DNA of 64,000 nucleotides from the NCBI GenBank assembly GCA_017940255.1, contig JAGAZB010000030.1:1-64000 (forward strand), given 5' to 3'. Position 1 is the first letter of the stretch, and every line of letters begins with the position of its first letter. Origin of the DNA: Treponema sp. GTDB taxonomy: Bacteria > Spirochaetota > Spirochaetia > Treponematales > Treponemataceae. Below are positions 7,941 through 14,843 of this stretch, piece after piece. The position numbers and the translations under genes were made by a program. The notes under the pieces are model-generated. The model saw only the letters and a list, made by a program, of their open reading frames with translations, was not told where the DNA came from and made no database searches.

Positions 7941-8687
7941 ATGAATCTTAAGGATTGTTACATCGAAGAAGATCTCTTTCCAAAACTCTTTACGAACTTT
8001 GAAGAGCGGGATTATGGGATTCTCTTTTATAATACGGAAAATAAAGATTCTTTTGACTCTAATCATGCGGTGATTTACAGGGAGCGGATTCAAAATCTGC
8101 AGGCGGTGCTTTCTGATATTGCTGAGTTTTACAAAGCGAAAGGAAGCCGGCCGATAATTTATCAGTCGATGCTGGATAATAATTGGTTTGATGAAATTAA
8201 AGATGAGCTTGCGGCGGGCGGTTACAAAAGCTGGACTGAAAATCAGGAGTTTATGTTCCTTAAAGAAAAGAATGCGATTGTTCCCAACCCCCAGATAGAA
8301 ATCCGCAAGGTTGAAAAGTGGTCTGAAGAAATTGAAAATGTTTTAGTCGAAGCGGAAGAGCCCTGGGAAATCAAGGTTGCAAAAAAGACTCTGGAATATC
8401 CGGGGGCCTGGATGTTTGCGGCGATTTTGAAGGGGAAACCTGTTGGGCTTTTGTATGGTCATATTTCTGAGAGAGCCTGCCGTGTTGATTATCTGATTGT
8501 TTCAAAGAAGTACAGAAAGCTGGGAGTCGGGCGGGCACTTTTTTACAAGTATGTGGAATGGTGCAAGGAGCGGAGAATAGAAAACTGTTATATCTGGCCG
8601 GACGGAGAAACTCCAAAAAGGATTTATGAAGAAGGCGGCTACAGGCTTGTAGAAATCTGCAGGGCCGGACGCGCGGTGATGGAGTGA
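7941..8687 (+). CDS. GNAT-family N-acetyltransferase
   Basis: 248 residues, ATG 7941 with AAAGGAAA upstream. The catalytic GNAT core is C-terminal: VDYLIVSKKYRKLGVGRALF near residues 178-197 gives the acetyl-CoA loop (RKLGVGR), followed by IYEEGGYRLVE near 230-240. The N-terminal 120 residues form a separate domain with no motif I recognise. Substrate unknown. It is preceded by a family-1 repeat and followed by a 122-base spacer before the next GNAT gene. Confidence 0.8.
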   Translation: MNLKDCYIEEDLFPKLFTNFEERDYGILFYNTENKDSFDSNHAVIYRERIQNLQAVLSDIAEFYKAKGSRPIIYQSMLDNNWFDEIKDELAAGGYKSWTENQEFMFLKEKNAIVPNPQIEIRKVEKWSEEIENVLVEAEEPWEIKVAKKTLEYPGAWMFAAILKGKPVGLLYGHISERACRVDYLIVSKKYRKLGVGRALFYKYVEWCKERRIENCYIWPDGETPKRIYEEGGYRLVEICRAGRAVME

Positions 8688-8809
8688 TGAAGCGGCAAAG
8701 TTATGATTTACGGTTTGAAGTTGGGACGCAGCGAACAACGGAATGACGGAGTGATTGCAAGCATTGTGAAAACGAGATGCAGCGGAGTACCGAGGCGGAG
8801 GTGAGATTT

Positions 8810-9265
8810 ATGAAAATTGAATTCAGGGAAGCGGTTGCTGCAGATGCCGGGGTGCTTATTGAGATTTACAATTCCGCTTTTTACAAGGATTTTATCAGAT
8901 ACGGCGAGTGTCCGGCTTATGGAAGAAGTCTTGAAGAGATGCAGCGGTCTATCCTTGAGTTTCCCAAGTTTATGATTTTGTGTGATGGGGTGGCGGTTGG
9001 CTGCATTTCATGTAAGGCTTTGGAAAGGGGCGTGTATGAAATTGGCTGCTTGTGTGTCAGGCCGGACTATCAGGGGAAAGGAATTGGAACTGCGGCTGTG
9101 GCTTTTGCAAAAACGCATTATGTGGATTGGAAAAAGTTTACGCTTATAACGCCTGTGGATAAAGAAGAAAATGTCCTCTTTTATACAAAAAAGTGCGGCT
9201 TTAAGATTGCTGCAACTGAGATGGATGGGAATGTGAAAGTTGCAAGGTTTGTTTTGGAGAGGTAA
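8810..9265 (+). CDS. GNAT-family N-acetyltransferase
   Basis: 151 residues, the normal size of a single-domain GNAT. Start ATG 8810 has GGAGGTGAG upstream; a longer frame from 8777 has no ribosome site. Core motifs: EIGCLCVRPDYQGKGIGTAA (about 77-96) with the Q/RxxGxG/A acetyl-CoA loop (QGKGIG), and NVLFYTKKCGFK (about 122-133). Substrate unknown; the beginning EFREAVAADAGVLIEIYNSAF is typical of acetyltransferases acting on small amines or amino acids. Followed by the TGTCATATA element cluster. Confidence 0.85.
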   Translation: MKIEFREAVAADAGVLIEIYNSAFYKDFIRYGECPAYGRSLEEMQRSILEFPKFMILCDGVAVGCISCKALERGVYEIGCLCVRPDYQGKGIGTAAVAFAKTHYVDWKKFTLITPVDKEENVLFYTKKCGFKIAATEMDGNVKVARFVLER

Positions 9266-9275
9266 AAACTGGAAA

Positions 9276-9564
9276 TATCATATAAATTAACAGTTTTCCT
9301 TAAAATATATGACAATTTTGCAGCATATGAATCGGGATTTTACAGAAATGTCATATAATTTAAGGATTTCGTCAAAAATATATGACAAATTAATCAGAAA
9401 AATATTTTTTATCAGGTATAAATCCAGATTTTTTAAGTTTTAGAAGGTAAAATGTCATATAAAATAGTAAAAACAGAGAAATTATATGACAGTTCACTGG
9501 AAGCAGTTCTTATTTTTATTCTTCGTGTCATATAATTTGTAAATTTGTAGCAAAATATATGACT
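9276..9564. repeat. Four 39-bp units with inverted TGTCATATA ends (unexplained array)
   Basis: Units at 9276-9314, 9349-9387, 9453-9491 and 9526-9564. Each is exactly 39 bp, begins with T(G/A)TCATATAA and ends with TATATGAC(A/T); the inner about 20 bases differ. Gaps between units are 34, 65 and 34 bases with unrelated sequence. So eight copies of a nine-base half-site alternate in orientation, 30 bp apart within a unit. The region lies between two convergent gene ends, so it is not an ordinary promoter or operator. No reading frame crosses it credibly. Confidence 0.75.
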
Positions 9565-9567
9565 TTT

Positions 9568-9820
9568 ACGCCCGCGTTAGGGATTGTAGGGGCGGCCCTG
9601 AAAGGGCCGTTCCGAAGTGGAGGTGGTTGAGCTTGTCGAAACCACCGGAACGTAGGAATGGAGCGATAGCGGAACCCCGAAAAGCCCGACCCGAGGAGTG
9701 GCACCGCAGAGCGGGGCAAAAACAGTCCGGTGGACTGTTTTTAGCGAGTCTCCGAGCAGCTATGCTGCGAAGGCCGAGGAGCGGCGGCTGAAAGCCGTCG
9801 CTCCTCGGGGAACGCCCATC
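9568..9820 (+). repeat. GC-rich intergenic palindromic repeat, family 1, copy 2
   Basis: Begins ACGCCCGCGTTAGGGATTG and ends GGGGAACGCCCATC. Inside are hairpins around GGGCCGTTCC, TTGAGCTTGTCGAAAC (9627-9642), ACAGTCCGGTGGACTGT, and GGCGGCTGAAAGCCGTCG. Copy 14199-14362 has the same two ends in inverted orientation. It sits between the 39-bp array and the AraC-GyrI gene end. Confidence 0.6.
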
Positions 9821-9828
9821 AAAAAATC

Positions 9829-10734
9829 CTACCCCTTCTTCTTCACTGGAAGACAAATCTCGCAGACGTAATCGGCTGCAGACGAATCGCCGGGAAGATA
9901 ATTTTCAATATCGTAGTCCAGGATGCGCTCGTAGTCGGCGGAAGGAAGCCACTCCTTGTAAATCTTATCCCAGCCTTCGCTGATAGCCTCGCCCGCAGGA
10001 CCAACGCATTTGAAAACCGCCCAGGTATAGGCAGGAATGTGAATAATCTCAAAGCCCTCGGGAAGCGCACCGGCCCCACCAGCCACGGAACCATCCGGCC
10101 CAACGACGCCCTCACCAAGCACATCACTCGCCCTGCAGCCAATTCCATACTTAAAAACATCGCTCTTATCCGCAAGCCCGCCGGGCCCGCTACCCTGAGC
10201 ACAAACTCCCAGATAACCCGGAATCTTCTTCGTTGCCTCATTAGAAAAATACTCGTCCCAGAAAGAGGGAATCTCGTTGTCGCTTGTCTCGGCGTGAAAA
10301 TCCTTAGCGTGGACTAACAAATCCAGCTCATCCCATTTTTCGATTTTGTACTCCATAATCGTTCCTCCATCAATCGTGATTCGGACAGTGTAACGGTTCA
10401 TAGATTTGAGCGGGCTACCCTTACGCACCTGCATGGGAGAAAATCCGTGGAAGCGGGAAAAAGCCTTGGTAAAACTCTCGGGCGTTTCGTATCCATATTT
10501 CAATGCAATGTCGATTATTTTACTGCTGCCATCCACAAGCTCAAGCCCGGCCAGAGTAAGGCGCCTGTTTCGAATATACTCCGCCGGCGTAATTCCAGTC
10601 ATAATCGTAAAAGCATGATGAAAATGAAAAGCCGAAATATTAACGCTCCGAGCCACCTCCATCAAGCCAATCTCCTCCGTCAGATTTTTTTCCATAAATT
10701 CAATCGCGTCGTTGATAACCTTAATCCACTCCAT
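9829..10734 (-). CDS. AraC-type HTH regulator with GyrI-like effector domain
   Basis: 301 residues. AraC HTH at about 8-112 (EVARSVNISAFHFHHAF; then YGYETPESFTKAFSRFHGFSP), GyrI-like/SbmC-type small-molecule domain at about 127-300 (MEYKIEKWDEL..., IHIPAYTWAVFKCVGP, the usual 'xxxYAxFxxxG' strand, and the final CEICLPVKK). AraC-GyrI proteins commonly sense amphipathic drugs or metabolites; ligand unknown here. ATG at 10734 has AAGGACGG upstream. As in the two other AraC fusions, GGAGG (10364-10368) stands seven bases before the in-frame ATG at 10356 (M127), at the domain junction. Convergent with the GNAT gene at 8810-9265. Confidence 0.85.
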   Translation of the reverse strand: MEWIKVINDAIEFMEKNLTEEIGLMEVARSVNISAFHFHHAFTIMTGITPAEYIRNRRLTLAGLELVDGSSKIIDIALKYGYETPESFTKAFSRFHGFSPMQVRKGSPLKSMNRYTVRITIDGGTIMEYKIEKWDELDLLVHAKDFHAETSDNEIPSFWDEYFSNEATKKIPGYLGVCAQGSGPGGLADKSDVFKYGIGCRASDVLGEGVVGPDGSVAGGAGALPEGFEIIHIPAYTWAVFKCVGPAGEAISEGWDKIYKEWLPSADYERILDYDIENYLPGDSSAADYVCEICLPVKKKG

Positions 10735-10814
10735 TTTTCCGTCCTTATGCTTAGGAGTATAAATCCGCCCGCCAAATATTTCCTGTCATTTCTTGCGAAG
10801 TTTTGTCTGATTTA

Positions 10815-10915
10815 AGGAGGAGGGGGAAGTCTCCCCCTGGCTCGCACTTCGTTGCTCGCCACCCCTTCTAGCGGGGATAACCAGCAAAGCTGGTTGACCC
10901 CCGCAACGTCCCCGT
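10815..10915 (+). repeat. GC-rich intergenic palindromic repeat, family 2, copy 2
   Basis: Runs from GGAGGAGGGGGAAG to CCCCCGCAACG, with an internal CCAGCAAAGCTGG hairpin. It aligns by eye with 16190-16295 and the reverse complement of 546-690. The following bases to about 10980 hold another hairpin (GAGTTTTCGAAGGAAACTC) and repeat-like CGAAGCGAACG. Confidence 0.6.
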
Positions 10916-10985
10916 TGTTTTCCCCGTGAGTTTTCGAAGGAAACTCAATAGTGAGCGAAGCGAACGTACAAGGCCCCGCGAATAA

Positions 10986-11030
10986 GTAAACCTAAAAATT
11001 GCTTTCGCAATTTTCTTAACGGTTTGCTAT
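10986..11030 (-). repeat. Dispersed hairpin repeat AATTGCGAAAGCAATT, copy 1
   Basis: On the minus strand reads TAGCAAACCGTTAA, then AAAATTGC-GAAA-GCAATTTT, then AGGTTTA. The same order occurs on the plus strand at about 35498-35546. The GAAA tetraloop stem with flanking A/T runs could act as a terminator for the acetyltransferase gene ending at 11031. Confidence 0.65.
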
Positions 11031-11450
11031 TCAACACCGCCCGCCAGCGGGCTTACACATTTTATAAGTTTCCATTTGTCCACATAACAAATTATAAAAA
11101 CCGAAACGTGAATAAAAGTCTTTTAAAGCTTCATCATAAAGAACAGAAATCATATAAATACCTTCTTTTTTCAAATAGTCAATCATCTTATTCATAAGTT
11201 CACTACCAAGCCCTTTTCCCTGAAAATCCGGATGAACCATTAAATCCTGAATATAGGCATCAGTAACTCCATTTGAAACGCTGTCAACAAATCCAATAAG
11301 CTTCTGATTCTCTTCTTCATAAACAGCAATGTGATAATAAGACTTCAGTCTGGGGTCCGCCATTTCCTTTTCCATTCTGTTCCAGCCAACTGACTGCCGT
11401 AAATCGCAAATTTCTTTTACATCAACTTTTTCATTGTATTTGTAAATCAT
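11031..11450 (-). CDS. GNAT-family N-acetyltransferase
   Basis: 139 residues, ATG 11450 with AGAGGT seven bases upstream. Motifs: YIQDLMVHPDFQGKGLGSELM (about 66-86) with acetyl-CoA loop QGKGLG, then LKDFYSRFGFYNL (about 110-122). This looks like the short GNAT type with a Y/F-rich C-terminus; substrate unknown. It ends a three-gene minus-strand run: methyltransferase (12782), NUDIX (11960), this gene, with gaps of 36 and 18 bases, so they may be one transcript. A GAAA-loop hairpin lies directly after its stop. Confidence 0.85.
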   Translation of the reverse strand: MIYKYNEKVDVKEICDLRQSVGWNRMEKEMADPRLKSYYHIAVYEEENQKLIGFVDSVSNGVTDAYIQDLMVHPDFQGKGLGSELMNKMIDYLKKEGIYMISVLYDEALKDFYSRFGFYNLLCGQMETYKMCKPAGGRC

Positions 11451-11468
11451 TTATAAACCTCTGAATAC

Positions 11469-11960
11469 TTATCTGACATAGGCTTTATATTCCTTTAATG
11501 CAAAATACTCGCGTCTATACAAGCCAAAATCTGCAATGTTCGTCTGGTGATAATCTTCGTAGCGACCAAAAATATCCAGAGCCTCTTCCATAGTAAGCCA
11601 CTTAAAAGTACAGCCAGCCTCTTTTTCTGCTTTGGTAAGATTTATGCTGCCGGTGTCTTTTATCAGCTCGCATACAAAATAATGATTGATATGGTTCCAG
11701 TCTAAAAAGAGTTCTCCAATTTCCAAATACTCTTCTTTTGCCTGAACCTGCATTCCGGTTTCTTCCAGAAGTTCCCGCTCACAACACTGCTCATAAGTTT
11801 CGCCATCTTCAAGGCCGCCACCGGGAATAATATACTTGTTATTGTTTTTCTCATAGCCCAAAAGAACCTTGCCTTCATGCACAACAATTCCACGGCAGGC
11901 GTGTCGCAGGTGTTTTACACCCCCAAGAAAATCATCATTTTTTAATTCAAGCTTTTTCAT
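11469..11960 (-). CDS. NUDIX hydrolase
   Basis: 163 residues. The NUDIX box is complete at about residues 46-69 (GGLEDGETYEQCC then ERELLEETGM), giving the metal-binding helix for hydrolysis of a nucleoside diphosphate linked to another group. The substrate cannot be read from the sequence; the GIVVHEGKVLLG start is common in ADP-sugar and nucleotide pyrophosphatases. ATG 11960 has AAGGAT upstream. Middle gene of a probable methyltransferase-NUDIX-GNAT transcript. Confidence 0.85.
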   Translation of the reverse strand: MKKLELKNDDFLGGVKHLRHACRGIVVHEGKVLLGYEKNNNKYIIPGGGLEDGETYEQCCERELLEETGMQVQAKEEYLEIGELFLDWNHINHYFVCELIKDTGSINLTKAEKEAGCTFKWLTMEEALDIFGRYEDYHQTNIADFGLYRREYFALKEYKAYVR

Positions 11961-11996
11961 TTTTTTTAATCCTTATTTTTTATATTATCTGATTCA

Positions 11997-12782
11997 TTAA
12001 GCCTTTCTGCAGCAAAACATTCCGTATTCTTTTGGAACATTCAAAACCCCATTCACTACAAAGTTCCCAAGCACCTCGCGGATTTCTTCTTTTGGCACAT
12101 CACTCAAATTTGTCATGCTGGAAAGCGAATAAATATATTCAACCAAATCATCAATATTTGTTACGGCAAGAGAATCTTCATAGTTCAATCTCTGAACATC
12201 AGAAAAAAATAGCTCAAGAATTTCTTTTCCATTCTGCAGGGTGAAATTTTTATTGGCGTTATCTTCCACACCATAAGCATTCAAAGCCTTGCAAAGAAAT
12301 TCCATAATTCCGTGCTCGCCAAAAGTTGCACAGTAAAAAGCACCGCCCTTTTTCAAAACACGATGAACCTCAGACAACCCGCGATTCATATCCGGCACAT
12401 GATAGAGCATCATATTTGCAATTACGACATCAAAGCTTTCATCTTCAAAAGGAATATTCTGAATATCAATCACGCGGTATTCAAGGCTGGCTCTTTCGCC
12501 AAGATTCACTTTTGCATTTTCAAGCATGCCCTCAGAAAAATCAGATAGAACAAGCCTTTCACAAGCCTTGATTAAATCCTCGTGCCCCTTCCACATATCG
12601 CCTGTACCACAGCCAAGTTCTAGGACCTTCATTCCCTGCGAGATTTTATAATTCGAAAAAATCCAGTTGCCGAAGCCCATTTTATTTGTGGAATATTTTT
12701 GATGAATCGAAATGCGGGTATTCAGATTTCCAGCGTTTGCATATTGTTCTTTTACATCTTTCTGATTATTAATTGTACTCAT
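11997..12782 (-). CDS. Class I SAM-dependent methyltransferase (UbiE-like)
   Basis: 261 residues, soluble. The SAM-binding motif VLELGCGTGD lies at about residues 53-62, the acidic strand end LVLSDFSEGML at about 77-87, motif with IPFEDESFDVVIANMMLYHV at about 109-128, and LKKGGAFYCATFGE at about 143-156: the order of the Methyltransf_11/25 class. Substrate unknown; these proteins methylate small molecules, quinones or lipids. First gene of a minus-strand run. Divergent from the XRE gene at 13036, with 253 bases between. Confidence 0.85.
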   Translation of the reverse strand: MSTINNQKDVKEQYANAGNLNTRISIHQKYSTNKMGFGNWIFSNYKISQGMKVLELGCGTGDMWKGHEDLIKACERLVLSDFSEGMLENAKVNLGERASLEYRVIDIQNIPFEDESFDVVIANMMLYHVPDMNRGLSEVHRVLKKGGAFYCATFGEHGIMEFLCKALNAYGVEDNANKNFTLQNGKEILELFFSDVQRLNYEDSLAVTNIDDLVEYIYSLSSMTNLSDVPKEEIREVLGNFVVNGVLNVPKEYGMFCCRKA

Positions 12783-12967
12783 TTTTTTATCCCAATAAAC
12801 TTTGTGTGTCCGCAGATTTCGTTTATTTCAATATCATACTAACAGATTTTTTCCCGTATTTTCAACTTTCCGTTGTCTTCTTCCCAAAAATAAATTGTTA
12901 GGATTTTCCCCTGACTTCTGCTAATATACAATTACCGCGCGGAATTAATTACCGGCAGCTTTCAGTT

Positions 12968-13000
12968 CTGTCACTCTGAACTTGTTTCAGGGTCTCATAA
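12968..13000 (+). repeat. Short widespread palindromic element upstream of the XRE gene
   Basis: CTGAACTTGTTTCAGGGTCTC in the 12783-13035 gap. This CTGAA-CTTGT-TTCAG palindrome is one I recognise from intergenic regions in many bacterial genomes. The rest of the gap shows a TTGTTAGGATTTTCCCC region and no gene. Confidence 0.45.
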
Positions 13001-13035
13001 ATAAAGTTTGCCGGCACACAAGGAGACAAAACAAA

Positions 13036-14172
13036 ATGAAAAACTCAATTGGAAGCAACATCAAATATTACAGAAAACAGCTGGGGCTCACACAGGAAGA
13101 ACTTGCGGGCCAGCTCTTTGTAACATCACAGGCGGTGAGCAAATGGGAAAGCGACGCAGGTCTGCCGGATACTGCGCAGATTGTTCCGCTTGCAAAGGTG
13201 CTCAATATTTCAACTGATGCGCTTTTTGGTCTTGAACAGGGAAATTATGATGCAGTGACGGCCGCAAAGGTTCATGTAAAATTCCGCGAGCTGCGCAGTC
13301 AGATTGATAAGAAAAAGGGAGCACTGGAAGCTTGCGAATATCTTCTTTCTGAATGCGAGGCCAATCCGCTGAACTTTGAAATCTACATGTACTTTGTTCA
13401 GAGTGTCGCTAACTTAAGCCGAAATGTCGAACCATTCGGCGAATACAAAAAGGGCATGAATGATACTTACGACAAATATTTTGACGAGGCGTTGAAAAAA
13501 TCAGTTCAGGTTATCCGCTACTGCAAGGAAGAAGATTTTGTTGAAAAGACTCACTTCGCTCTTTCCTGGATTTACATTCACTGCAAAGAATATGAAAAAG
13601 CCCGTGATCATATTGCAAAGCTTCCAAGCATAAAATCTAACATGCTCAAGGAAAGTATTCTTGCCAAACTGGAAGGTTATGAAAATGGTGTTGAGGCACA
13701 GCTTAAAGCTCAGCACAATAATTCTCAGCTCATGTGCTTGAGCTTCAACAAGGAGTTTGTATATTCAGCAGAAACATATTTCTGGAACAAGCCAACTGAA
13801 GCCCCAGCTTATTGCGAGTGGGCTTTGAACATAATTTTTGCAATCTGCAAGGATCCGACTATGAAGCCATTCTGTCAGGGCTTTGTGAAGGATTTGTATG
13901 CCTTTAAGATTTGCGGTGAATTAAAGTCCGGACGTGCAGAAGATATCAAAGCCGCCCACGAAGATTTTGCCGCACTCAAAAAACTGATTTATGATTATGT
14001 TGATTTCTGTGCAACCGAGCTTGAGCGTAACGACCTTCTGAATGCCTATGACGAAAAGGGCATTTTGAATATGAAGCTTTACACAAAAGAAGATGGTGAC
14101 CGCCGCGTAAAAGAACTTGAAGAAAAAATCAAAAACTGGTGCGGCGAAGAAGCGTTGAAGAAAGTGATGTAA
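13036..14172 (+). CDS. XRE-family HTH regulator with C-terminal helical repeat region
   Basis: 378 residues from ATG 13036, which has AGGAGA nine bases upstream; the longer frame from 12982 starts inside an intergenic repeat. The N-terminal HTH (about 4-60: GSNIKYYRKQLGLTQEELAG, VTSQAVSKWE) is a classic Cro/CI type. The remaining about 300 residues are helical and TPR-like, without a recognised catalytic motif; XRE-TPR proteins often respond to peptides or report cell state, which is inference here. Single gene followed by a family-1 repeat. Confidence 0.8.
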   Translation: MKNSIGSNIKYYRKQLGLTQEELAGQLFVTSQAVSKWESDAGLPDTAQIVPLAKVLNISTDALFGLEQGNYDAVTAAKVHVKFRELRSQIDKKKGALEACEYLLSECEANPLNFEIYMYFVQSVANLSRNVEPFGEYKKGMNDTYDKYFDEALKKSVQVIRYCKEEDFVEKTHFALSWIYIHCKEYEKARDHIAKLPSIKSNMLKESILAKLEGYENGVEAQLKAQHNNSQLMCLSFNKEFVYSAETYFWNKPTEAPAYCEWALNIIFAICKDPTMKPFCQGFVKDLYAFKICGELKSGRAEDIKAAHEDFAALKKLIYDYVDFCATELERNDLLNAYDEKGILNMKLYTKEDGDRRVKELEEKIKNWCGEEALKKVM

Positions 14173-14198
14173 GAGACAATAAAACAGGGGATGAGTCT

Positions 14199-14362
14199 AT
14201 GGGCGTTCCCCTTCGGGTCGCTATGTTACAGGCTCCGCTTTCGCTCCGGCCTCCTCAGAAATGGTGCTTTCGCCAGACCCGTCGACAGGCTCAGGGCCCG
14301 CTCAAGCACCATTTCCTGCGGTGGCTGCTTACAGCACCCTTCACAGCGCTAACGCATTTTTA
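14199..14362 (-). repeat. GC-rich intergenic palindromic repeat, family 1, copy 3 (inverted)
   Basis: Starts GGGCGTTCCCC and ends AGCGCTAACGCAT, i.e. the ends of 9568-9820 in reverse. It shares ACCATTTCCTGCGGTGG and GTCGACAGGCTCAG pieces with the other copies. Confidence 0.6.
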
Positions 14363-14393
14363 CTTAGGGTGGGGAGTGGAGGGTAGGTGACGC

Positions 14394-14798
14394 TTATACT
14401 TCCGTCATTTTTACTTCAATATCAGTTCTTGTATTAATCACCGCAATTTGAAAATCATCTTCGTAAATAACTTGCCCTGGTACTTTGCTACATTCAGATT
14501 TATAAAGCTTGAGCCCGTACTTGGCCGCCATTGCCCGATAAAAAGTCATCTGAGCATAAATATCATTTCCCTGGGGAGTATCCTTAAACCATGTTGTTGC
14601 ACCCTGAGTATTTCCATCCTTATAAAATGGCGGCACCGGCAGAACCTTTTCAAAATATTCGCGGTTTTTCCAATATTCTGCGGTTTCTGCTTCTGTAAGC
14701 ATTTTTGCATCAACCAGTTTCCCGATTGCTGTAAAAATCCCTCGAGGCTGCTTTGTGATATATGCAGTGTCTGCGGTATGAACTCTGTAATATTTCAT
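14394..14798 (-). CDS. Conserved small protein of unknown function
   Basis: 134 residues, no signal peptide or membrane span. Recognisable features are the N-terminal YYRVHTADTAYITKQPRG, a central PVPPFYKDGN and GATTWFK segment, and a C-terminal QVIYEDDFQIAVI. I have the impression of a small hypothetical family common in firmicutes and treponemes, but I know no function for it. Its ribosome site (AAGGAT, eight bases before the ATG) lies inside a perfect 12-bp inverted repeat (14798-14829), so translation or transcription is probably controlled there. Confidence 0.7.
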   Translation of the reverse strand: MKYYRVHTADTAYITKQPRGIFTAIGKLVDAKMLTEAETAEYWKNREYFEKVLPVPPFYKDGNTQGATTWFKDTPQGNDIYAQMTFYRAMAAKYGLKLYKSECSKVPGQVIYEDDFQIAVINTRTDIEVKMTEV

Positions 14799-14829
14799 GT
14801 TATGCTATCCTTATAAAGATAGCATAACA
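14798..14829 (-). promoter_or_regulatory. Perfect 12-bp inverted repeat covering the ribosome site of the 14798 gene
   Basis: On the minus strand: TGTTATGCTATC, eight-base loop TTTATAAG, GATAGCATAACA. The last A of the right arm is the A of the start codon. The AAGGAT ribosome site spans loop and stem. It could be an RNA hairpin that masks translation or a dimer operator over a -10 (TTATAA). Confidence 0.7.
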
Positions 14830-14843
14830 TAAAAATAAAATAA

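Noticed and set aside
9276-9564. CRISPR array
   Set aside because: Only the nine-base ends of each 39-bp unit are conserved; the interiors differ and gaps are unequal (34, 65, 34). No cas gene is present.
9528-9856. Minus-strand frames of 63-96 codons
   Set aside because: They lie in the family-1 repeat and overlap the real AraC-GyrI gene end; composition is not protein-like.
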